A stretch of DNA of 64,000 nt from AP-15 sp963812675 (GTDB taxonomy: Bacteria > Pseudomonadota > Alphaproteobacteria > ATCC43930 > CGMCC-115725): contig CAWEWR010000011.1 in assembly GCA_963812675.1 (NCBI GenBank), positions 310,001 to 374,000 on the forward strand, in the 5' to 3' direction. The notes beneath the pieces are model-generated. The model was given only the letters and a program-made list of their open reading frames with translations. It had not been told where the DNA came from and searched no databases. This document shows, piece after piece, positions 25,162-32,043 of this stretch (the stretch's first letter is position 1; every line of letters begins with the position of its first letter). Made by a program: the position numbers and the translations under genes.

Positions 25162-26436
25162 TCACGGATTCGGCGCAGGAGCACCGCTGCCGGGATCCGA
25201 GGTGCCGCCGGGAACACCCGCGTCGCCTGGATCGGGGCCGGCGTTGGGGCTGAACGTAGTGGTGGGACCATCGACGATAATACTACTCGCAGCCCACACT
25301 GCCATATCAACAACAGCTTCAAGAGCCATTTCCTCAGGGTCTCCGCCAGAATTAACGGCTGCCTCGCGTACAGCGTCCAGCGCAGCCTCACTTACAGTGT
25401 CCAAGGCTGCCACTGCCGCATCACCAGCCTTTGCAAGTCCATCCTTCAGGGACGACAAAAGGGACGGCACAAAGGGAGGCGGTGGGCCCGGAGGCAAGAC
25501 GGGAGCGAGTGCAACGCGCACGCTCGATGCAACCGCCAAGATGTGAGCCGCAGTCAATTGCGACGAAAGGCTCCCAACTTGGCCCAATGCTGAAGGCGAC
25601 AATCCGGGGCTTATTATGTTCGCCAACATATTTGCAATAACAAGTGCGTCCGAAACCGTAGACACTGCAGCAGGCGTTGCGATATAAGATTCAATAGATC
25701 GAGCAGCCCCACTCACGAATGATGATGATGCAAGCACTTGCTTTACGGTATTGAGATCTATGGTAACAGATTTTTTTATCTTAAGCGCTTGAGCCTGAGC
25801 TGAGGCGATTATAGAGGTGACATACAAATCTGGGGTAAGAGTTGGAAGGGGAAAGAAAGGAGATCCAGACCCCTGACCCACACAAGCGACGTTTGTGCCG
25901 TTTAACGCTATAAAATTCGACTGACCGATCCCGGCGCTTGTCCATATATTCGATTCAGGCGGTAGAGAATCAAAACCCGAGGCCTCTTGCCATCCAAAAA
26001 ATATGTCTGCCGCAAATATTTGTGGCCAGTTTAATAAGATCCAATTGTCAGTTCCTGAATTGCAGCTTCCATGAAGTGGGCGAGGAGGCCGGCTGGTGTC
26101 TACATAGCCATGGCCGAAAGAATCGTGAGAAAATTTAAATCCGAAACCGGCCTGCACTCTAAGATTTATATCACCCGCCATGCTAACGGGTTTTGGAACC
26201 CAACTGAAGAACCATCTGCCAGTACCGTCGGCTCCCACAAAATACCACGCTAAATCATCGGCATGGGACGTTGCCGCCATTTTCAAATAACCACTTTTCA
26301 AATACACATATTTCTGGAGAACAAAAATGCTTCCTGTATAGGCTGGCGGAAACAGCGTCTTTATGCCGTGCGCGGCGTCGAACCCTTGCGGAAGATGGCT
26401 GCTGATGGCTTTCAGAGTCTGACGCAGGCTTAACAT
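25162..26436 (-). CDS. Unknown protein with Pro-rich and Ala-rich C-terminus
   Basis: I chose the ATG at 26436 (MLSLRQTLKAIS, AAGGG upstream), giving 424 residues; an earlier ATG at 26517 is less likely. No family is recognised. The first 200 residues are rich in Trp, Phe, Gly and Ser, as in beta-structured surface proteins. The middle is Ser/Ala/Val-rich, a PPGPPPPF segment follows, then Ala-rich helices and a Gly/Pro-rich tail. The DNA of the first half is markedly less GC-rich than its surroundings, a sign of transfer. It starts 104 bases after the stop of the gene at 26541-27644, on the same strand, so the pair may be co-expressed. Confidence 0.6.
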   Translation of the reverse strand: MLSLRQTLKAISSHLPQGFDAAHGIKTLFPPAYTGSIFVLQKYVYLKSGYLKMAATSHADDLAWYFVGADGTGRWFFSWVPKPVSMAGDINLRVQAGFGFKFSHDSFGHGYVDTSRPPRPLHGSCNSGTDNWILLNWPQIFAADIFFGWQEASGFDSLPPESNIWTSAGIGQSNFIALNGTNVACVGQGSGSPFFPLPTLTPDLYVTSIIASAQAQALKIKKSVTIDLNTVKQVLASSSFVSGAARSIESYIATPAAVSTVSDALVIANMLANIISPGLSPSALGQVGSLSSQLTAAHILAVASSVRVALAPVLPPGPPPPFVPSLLSSLKDGLAKAGDAAVAALDTVSEAALDAVREAAVNSGGDPEEMALEAVVDMAVWAASSIIVDGPTTTFSPNAGPDPGDAGVPGGTSDPGSGAPAPNP

Positions 26437-26540
26437 ATCTGGCACCCTTTTGGTCGTAGGCAGATAAAAATAAGGCGAAGACGGCCAGCCAACTCCTGCT
26501 TGGTGTTGCCGGCTCACCGACGTGCGAAGGTCTGTCTCGC

Positions 26541-27644
26541 TTACTGCAGGGCTACAAGGATCGGGATGAGGCCTTTTTGCCCTGCCGGCATGCCTCGCAG
26601 CGCCTTACCGATAACAGCCCCGAACGCTCTCATCGGATCCTCTGCTTTCATAGCATGGCCAGCGGTAGCCGAGGTCGTAAGCAGATCTCCGATCTCTATG
26701 GGAGTGTGCTGCGCATCGACCTTGCAGTAAACCTTCCCGACTAAAGCTACCGGCGCGCGATGGCCATCGCGGTGGCCTTTATCCCGGCCCAGGATCAGCC
26801 CGGGCTTGAACTCGCCGGCACCGGAAATCACTCCTGCCACTTTCTTATCATAGGCGTGGCGGCTTTCTTGCAGCAGGCCGCCTTCGTCCAGCACCATTAC
26901 CGTGCCTGGCTCGACATCCAAGCCGAAGTGAATGTCAAAATCTTCGGCACAGTCTTGGTTTGTGAGAATGACGTCGCCAGAGACATTTACCGTAACGAAG
27001 TCGCACGTACCTGGACACCCCAGCGTGTGGAGCACCGTCAGATTACCGCCGACATTGCCACTGCCCTGGAACGAGAAGTCACCCGCAAACTCGGCCGTGC
27101 CGCTGACCGAAAGCGTGTGGAGCACTCCGAGGTTACCCCCGACATCGCCACTGCCCTTCAATGAGAAGTTACCCGTGACCTCGGCAGGACCATTAACCTG
27201 CAGCGCTCCGTCGAACTTGCCGGCGAATTTTCCGCCAACGCCGTATATCCCGACCCCGCCGTTCGCTCCTGTTGTTAAGTTTCGTCCGGTTACCCCCGCA
27301 TGAGCATCCGACCCAGTCTCTCCAACCGCAGCATCGAAGCCGTTGCTCCTTCCGTAGACACCGGCCCCAGAATCCGAAAACCCTGCGACGCCAATGTTCC
27401 CATGACCGCCAGTCTGGAGGAAAAATAGTGGGTCGTTCCCATTCAACCCAACAACTCCTACTCCGCTTGGTCCTTGCGCGCTGCCGAGCACCCCTCTTCC
27501 TCCGGAACATATTCCAAAAATGGCTGTATCTGTGGTGTTTAGCGAGGGGGAGATCGTGACACTGAAAGCGTTGAAGCCCGTCCCGACGGGGGTTCCGGCG
27601 GCCGTGGCCGTTCCCGAAAAAGGAAGTGTTAGATCATTCGGCAT
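26541..27644 (-). CDS. Tail-fibre or surface-like protein with peptidase G2-type C-terminus
   Basis: The 367-residue product has a Gly-rich N-terminal half with short beta repeats (GVVGLNG, GVAGFSDSG, GVYGRSNG). Two tandem repeats follow (GSGDVGGNLGVLHTLSVSGT and GSGNVGGNLTVLHTLGCPGT). The C-terminal 130 residues resemble the peptidase G2/intramolecular chaperone domain of phage tail fibres: VMVLDEGGLL, KVAGVISGAGEF, VALVGKVYCKV, IGDLLTTSATAGHAMKA and GAVIGKAL. Such domains trimerise and may cleave themselves after folding the fibre. A good ribosome site (AGGAG) precedes the ATG. It may be a phage fibre gene or a related bacterial surface protein. Confidence 0.65.
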   Translation of the reverse strand: MPNDLTLPFSGTATAAGTPVGTGFNAFSVTISPSLNTTDTAIFGICSGGRGVLGSAQGPSGVGVVGLNGNDPLFFLQTGGHGNIGVAGFSDSGAGVYGRSNGFDAAVGETGSDAHAGVTGRNLTTGANGGVGIYGVGGKFAGKFDGALQVNGPAEVTGNFSLKGSGDVGGNLGVLHTLSVSGTAEFAGDFSFQGSGNVGGNLTVLHTLGCPGTCDFVTVNVSGDVILTNQDCAEDFDIHFGLDVEPGTVMVLDEGGLLQESRHAYDKKVAGVISGAGEFKPGLILGRDKGHRDGHRAPVALVGKVYCKVDAQHTPIEIGDLLTTSATAGHAMKAEDPMRAFGAVIGKALRGMPAGQKGLIPILVALQ

Positions 27645-27836
27645 CCTGCTCTCCTGTAAGTTGGTTTGTTGCCCTTCGACCTAAGTATTGCCGAAATGGA
27701 TTTTCAGATCTGAGGGCAATTCCCTGTATTGTATCTTGAGCGTGCTTTGCGGCGGTCACCGAAGTGCGGCGCTTCGCTGCGGGGGCGTTGTCAAGTTAAC
27801 GTATCGCGATCAGAAAGCCCGGAGCAGGATGCGTGA

Positions 27837-28533
27837 TCACACGGCCGCCACCGCATTCCGCCATTCGCTCGCCGCCTCGGCTCGGAAGATCCGCAGCGTT
27901 GATCGCGAGACGAGATGGCGTTGAAGGTTGAAGGTATTGTGAACGGCGGCATGCATGCTGAGGAAGCGCTGAGCGGATCGAGCCGATTTGAACCGCTGGA
28001 TCTTGCGCTCTCGTCGCCGTACCGGCTGATGCGAGTTCTCCGCCCGATTGTTGCTCCGAAGCCCCTGTTCATGCGGACAGCTCATTCGTAAGCACCGGAA
28101 TGCGGAAGCATAGGAGCCCAGTTTGTCGGTCACCAGCAATTTCGGCGCAAACCCTTGCTTTCTGAGAAGCTTGCGCATCAGCCGCAGCGCCGCTCGGGCG
28201 TCCCGGCGGCGTTGCACCAGCATGTCGAGGACCCTCGCCTTCGTGGTCAACGGCACGCCAGAGATACATCCGCTTGCCGGCGTTCCGAACAACCATCTCG
28301 TCCAAATGCCATCGATCGCTCGAGCGGGGACGGCGCTGCCGTAACCGCCGCGCGATGGCCGGCCCGAACTTCAGCACCCAGCTCCGGACAGTTTCGTAGG
28401 AGATGTCGAGCCCGCGCTCGGCGAGCAGCTCCTCAACGTCTCGGTAGCTGAGCGTGAAGCGCAGGTAGAGCCAGACCGCATGCTGGATGACAGCCGACGG
28501 AAACCGGTGGCGACGGTATGAGAGTTCCATCAT
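27837..28533 (-). pseudogene. IS6-family transposase, broken by a one-base insertion
   Basis: The N-terminal half (MMELSYRRHRFPSAVIQHAV, TLSYRDVEELLAERG, RWHLDEMVV) and the C-terminal half (VTDKLGSY, NNRAENSHQPVRRRE, RFLSMHAAVHNTF) are IS6-type DDE transposase with all three acidic residues present. They lie in different frames. An extra C in the CCC at 28232-28234 (GAGGG for GAGG on the coding strand), judged against the copy at 40025, shifts the frame after VDHEGE. The element probably covers about 27780-28560; I did not confirm terminal inverted repeats. This copy would need the frameshift reverted to be active. Confidence 0.85.
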
Positions 28534-28627
28534 CCGGTCAGCCTACTCACACCTCCCTTCCTGGCCATCCGGTTATCCTGACAAGGCCGCTCGAACTATT
28601 CCCGACTTTCATCTGTGAGGCGGGGGT

Positions 28628-28955
28628 ATGACAGCGAGCCACAAATTGTCCGAGATCGCCAAGACGATCCGCAGCAAGAACGCTGGCGTCGAGCAAGATT
28701 ACCTTCGACGTGATCTTCCCCGACCGCGCCACCTATCACCGGGTGCGCGAGAGCAACGTCCTGTCGCGCGCGGCTGTCTGCCGGACCTTCGGCATCGCTG
28801 CGGCACAAATTTCCGACCACGTCGAGTTCCACCCGGCATTGGCGATCAAGTACACGATATACCGCCGAATGCCAAGCGGCAGCCCCGGTGACGCCGACAT
28901 TTTCGGCAGTCAACAATTTGGTCCCTTGCTCGACATCGAAGTGCCGGGAGGTTGA
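28628..28955 (+). pseudogene. DUF4387-family gene with a one-base frameshift
   Basis: The first frame gives KLSEIAKTIRSKNAGVE; the next frame continues FDVIFPDRATYHRVRE, SDHVEFHPALAIK, MPSGSPGDADIFG and GPLLDIEVPGG. Together these make a full-length DUF4387 protein (about 108 residues). One extra base near 28697-28701 (GAGCAAGATTACC) separates the halves. DUF4387 proteins are usually encoded beside an AtuA-type acyclic-terpene or acyl-CoA related protein, which is absent here. The gene lies directly beside the IS6 relic, so it is probably an orphan left by rearrangement. Confidence 0.75.
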
Positions 28956-29057
28956 GGCGTCCTGAGCAGCATCCTTCGAGGTCAGCAGTGGGTGGTAAGC
29001 AGACACTCAATGAGATATGTTCCGAACGCTTCTTGAAGACCGCGGAGGCGGCCTCAA

Positions 29058-30092
29058 ATGGCTATGGACTACTTCATTAGCCATGCAAGCGAGGACAAAC
29101 TCGCTGTTGCCGAACCTCTTGCCAGATATCTGGCGGATTCGAAGTTCAAGGTCTGGTACGATGACTTCTCGCTCAAACTGGGAGACTCTCTTCTTGCCAG
29201 CATAGATCGTGGGCTGGCTGAAGCCCGATTCGGCATCACGATATTGAGTCAAAAATTCTTTGACAAAAAATGGCCTAACCGGGAGCTCGCGGGTCTTGTT
29301 GCAATCGAGGGCAAGCGAAAGAGAATTCTTCCGGTGTGGCATAACATTTCCGCCGCATCGGTTGCCAAATTTTCCCCCATTTTGGCTGATCGCAAGGCAA
29401 TAGATTCAGCAAGAGGGTTACAGGCTGTCGCTGAAGCCATCGTGGTAGCTTCTTTTCCGAAACGCATCAAGAATCTTCCTCACCACCTCGGCGTTAACTC
29501 GGCTATCGAACAGAGAAACTGGGAAGATTCACGCAAACGATTTAAGGATTTACTGGATCATCACCCATCGGTAGCAGATATAAGGGCGTTCGTTTCGGTT
29601 AACCACAGCCTTATCCTTGAACTTGGTAGGTATCGATCTGTTCTCATTCCAGGATTTTTGCTCCCAGCGGGGCTGATATGCGACTTTGCTATACTTCGAC
29701 CACATGGCGTAACTGGACCAATTGAGCTCGAGTTGGTTATACTCGGCCCTCTCGACAAAGCAGATATTGGCCATGTTCTTGTAGATCTTCCCCAACAGTT
29801 TGGCCCCAGAAGTAGGCCTCCTAGAGAGCCGTATAACTATAGCGGTGGCACGTTGTTAGGTGAATTTCCCCAACTAGACGCAATAGGGGCGGCGGTAAGA
29901 AAGCTTGCGCACAGCGACAACATCCATTTCGAAGCCTCTGATTGGTGGCTGCTCAGAATATTGGTGATCAGCGGAAGAAGAGCCGGAAGAGATCCTGAGC
30001 AGCTCGACTTGTCAGAATTGCCCGTGGCCGCAATCGAGGTCGCCTCATATGACAGGCTTCTGGATGACGAGCAACCAACGCGTATAGGCTAA
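29058..30092 (+). CDS. TIR-domain protein with a Shedu-like C-terminal domain, probable defence effector
   Basis: The first 125 residues form a bacterial TIR domain: DYFISHASEDK at the N-terminus, FKVWYDDFSLKLGDSL, and KKWPNRELAGL with the glutamate that is catalytic in NAD-cleaving TIRs. The C-terminal 200 residues (FKDLLDHHPSVADI, SLILELGRY, GLICDFAILRP, GPIELELVIL) follow the pattern of DUF4263/Shedu nucleases, in which Asp and Glu-x-Lys/Glu/Gln form a PD-(D/E)xK-like site. Here the last motif is ELE, so nuclease activity is doubtful. The gene is much less GC-rich than its neighbours, which suggests recent acquisition. No Thoeris or CBASS partner lies beside it. It probably acts alone in abortive infection. 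Confidence 0.75.
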   Translation: MAMDYFISHASEDKLAVAEPLARYLADSKFKVWYDDFSLKLGDSLLASIDRGLAEARFGITILSQKFFDKKWPNRELAGLVAIEGKRKRILPVWHNISAASVAKFSPILADRKAIDSARGLQAVAEAIVVASFPKRIKNLPHHLGVNSAIEQRNWEDSRKRFKDLLDHHPSVADIRAFVSVNHSLILELGRYRSVLIPGFLLPAGLICDFAILRPHGVTGPIELELVILGPLDKADIGHVLVDLPQQFGPRSRPPREPYNYSGGTLLGEFPQLDAIGAAVRKLAHSDNIHFEASDWWLLRILVISGRRAGRDPEQLDLSELPVAAIEVASYDRLLDDEQPTRIG

Positions 30093-30156
30093 ATGAGGTC
30101 TGATAAAAGGTCTCTTCAGTATCGCGACATTCTACGGGCGCGGATCGCAAGCGCTA

Positions 30157-30357
30157 TCAGCCGGCGCGGAACCCGCGGAACGCCCAACGGAATGCCCATA
30201 TCAGGCTCGTACCGACGGCCAGGGCGGCAAGCGGTGGCCCGAGCAGCCAATTGAGAAGCAACAGGAGCGCGTCGCGCGGCTCGGCGCCCAGCCAAACAGG
30301 GAATTCGTCTATGACGTCATCGAGGTCACCCCTCGCCTTTTCGACCTCGGCGGGCAA
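30157..30357 (-). CDS. Possible small membrane protein
   Basis: The 66-residue frame starts MPAEVEKARGDLDDVIDEFP and has a strong hydrophobic segment (ALLLLLNWLLGPPLAALAVG), ending in aromatic and Arg residues. It is a plausible small membrane protein but has no recognised family. The start abuts an IS6 fragment, so the N-terminus may be altered. Confidence 0.35.
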   Translation of the reverse strand: MPAEVEKARGDLDDVIDEFPVWLGAEPRDALLLLLNWLLGPPLAALAVGTSLIWAFRWAFRGFRAG

Positions 30358-30366
30358 TTGATTTTA

Positions 30367-30450
30367 TTAGTCTCCTCCACATCGCGATAACTTAGGGTGA
30401 AGCGAAGGTACAGCCACACGGCGTGCTGGATGACGACCGGCGGGGAGCAT
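30367..30450 (-). mobile_element. Short 5' fragment of an IS6-family transposase gene
   Basis: The minus strand translates PPVVIQHAVWLYLRFTLSYR, then DVEE, and then diverges. At the DNA level it is nearly identical to the start of the copy at 40025-40730, differing at a few bases, so it derives from the same subgroup rather than from the copy at 27837-28533. Only about 80 bases remain. The interval 30451-30680 otherwise holds one dispersed-repeat copy and no gene. Confidence 0.75.
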
Positions 30451-30549
30451 GGCTTGGCTCCTCCGTCTCCCTGTGGGCCAAGCCTCATCCTTGGCGTCGA
30501 GCTGCTGCTCGACGCTTTTTTCCTCACCCGGGTTAAGGCAGGTCTTTCG

Positions 30550-30608
30550 GCGAGAGACCAACGGTTCGAATCCGGTTCCCTCCAGGGAGGAGTCTTGTGC
30601 GAACTCGG
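30550..30608 (+). repeat. Dispersed tRNA-Ser-3'-like element, copy C
   Basis: Reads GAGACCAACGGTTCGAATCC, then GGTTCCCTCCAGGGAGG, AGTCTTGTGCGAACTCGG. It shares the T-arm block, the CCCTCCAG block and the GTCT...GCGAAC tail of the family. Confidence 0.7.
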
Positions 30609-30680
30609 TTCTGCCGGCGCTATGTTGTAAGTTATCGGAACGCCCGGGCTCACCTTCGGCTGTCCGTCAATCTTAACTGG

Positions 30681-32018
30681 CTACGCCAAGCGTGCCAGAA
30701 AGATTAGCGTCAACGTTACGGTGATAGCGCCACCGATGCGAGTGGCGATCTGGGCAAAGGGCATCAGCTCCAAACGGTTCGCGGCAGTTAGGATCGCGAT
30801 ATCGCCGGTGCCGCCCTGGCCGCTGTGGCACGCGTTGACAATGGCCGTTTCAATCGGAAACATGCCGAGCAGGCGGCCAACAACAAATCCGGTCGCCATC
30901 AAGGTTGCAACCGTCACGACGATCACCGCGATATTCGCCGGGGTCAAAGCGGCGACCAGCGTCTCCCACGGCGTCAGCGAGACGCCGATCGCAAAGAGCA
31001 GCGGGTAAGTAACTGCGGTCGAGAAAAACTTGTAGACGGTTTGGCCGGCCAGCTGCAATGACGGCGGGACCGCGCGCGTCAATTTGACGAGGACCGCGAG
31101 AAACAACATCGCAACCGGGCCGGGCAGGCCGAAGAGCTTGAAACACGCCGTACCGAGAAGGTAGAGCGCGATCGCGGTAACGCCGGCGGCGGCAATGGCG
31201 CCGGGATCCACGGCAGAGGCAGCAGCCTTCTCCTCGCCGGGCGTCAGTTCCTCCCCGACGCCTGGCTGCAGGCGTCCCTCGCCGGTCAAGCGCGGCAGTC
31301 TTTTGCCGACCCAGTTCAAGAAACCGGCAAGAAGGATGGCAGTCAGACTGCCGAGCATGATCGGCGGCAGTATAAGCGCGAACAGGTTTCCCTGTTCCTG
31401 GTGCAGGATTTCGGCATAACCGATTGACAACGGGATCGCCCCCTCGCCGACGCCGCCCGCCATGATCGGAATTACGACGTAAAAGAACGTGTGGTAAGCG
31501 CCGAGCCCGAGCACCACCCCGATCAATGTCCCGACAATGCCGGCGACGATCGAACCGGCAGCCAGCGGGACAAAGATCTTCACGAAGCCTTTGATCAGTA
31601 CCTGCCGGTCCATGCCGAAAATGCTGCCGACGATGATCGCAGCGATGAAGAGATAAAGGAAGTTGGACGCCTTCGTGAACTCGACGACCGGCTTTAGCAT
31701 TCCCTCCGGGAGGAGGTGCGCATACACCAGATATGACGGCACAAAGGTGGCGAAGATCGCCGCCGCGCCGAGGTTGCGGATCACCGGCAGTCGTCTGCCG
31801 ATTTCGGCGCAGCCGAACCCGCCGAGGGCCAGAACGGCGATCATCGTCGGCAGATCGCTTGCCACCTTCCCGTCCCGCAGAATGAAGAACGCGACGAGGG
31901 CGGCGAGCAGCACATAGACCGGCAACGGCACGATGCCGATGCGGAACTGGACGATTTTCCACCAGCCCTGCGGCCAAAAACGCGTGGACGCGGGCTGGAG
32001 CGCGACTGAGTCCGTCAT
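30681..32018 (-). CDS. 2-hydroxycarboxylate (citrate/malate type) secondary transporter
   Basis: The 445-residue membrane protein belongs to the 2-hydroxycarboxylate transporter family (CitS/CimH/MaeN type). Both re-entrant-loop GGxG motifs are visible: MAGGVGEGAIPLSIGYAE near residue 187 and GQGGTGDIAILTAANRLE near residue 403. About eleven hydrophobic segments surround them. Members import citrate, malate or lactate with sodium or protons across the inner membrane. The gene follows aclA by 25 bases with a strong ribosome site (GGGGGAGGAG), so it is the third gene of the citrate-cleavage operon. This makes citrate the most likely substrate; the exact ion and substrate are inferred. Confidence 0.88.
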   Translation of the reverse strand: MTDSVALQPASTRFWPQGWWKIVQFRIGIVPLPVYVLLAALVAFFILRDGKVASDLPTMIAVLALGGFGCAEIGRRLPVIRNLGAAAIFATFVPSYLVYAHLLPEGMLKPVVEFTKASNFLYLFIAAIIVGSIFGMDRQVLIKGFVKIFVPLAAGSIVAGIVGTLIGVVLGLGAYHTFFYVVIPIMAGGVGEGAIPLSIGYAEILHQEQGNLFALILPPIMLGSLTAILLAGFLNWVGKRLPRLTGEGRLQPGVGEELTPGEEKAAASAVDPGAIAAAGVTAIALYLLGTACFKLFGLPGPVAMLFLAVLVKLTRAVPPSLQLAGQTVYKFFSTAVTYPLLFAIGVSLTPWETLVAALTPANIAVIVVTVATLMATGFVVGRLLGMFPIETAIVNACHSGQGGTGDIAILTAANRLELMPFAQIATRIGGAITVTLTLIFLARLA

Positions 32019-32043
32019 CTGTGGTCTCCTCCCCCCTAACCCG

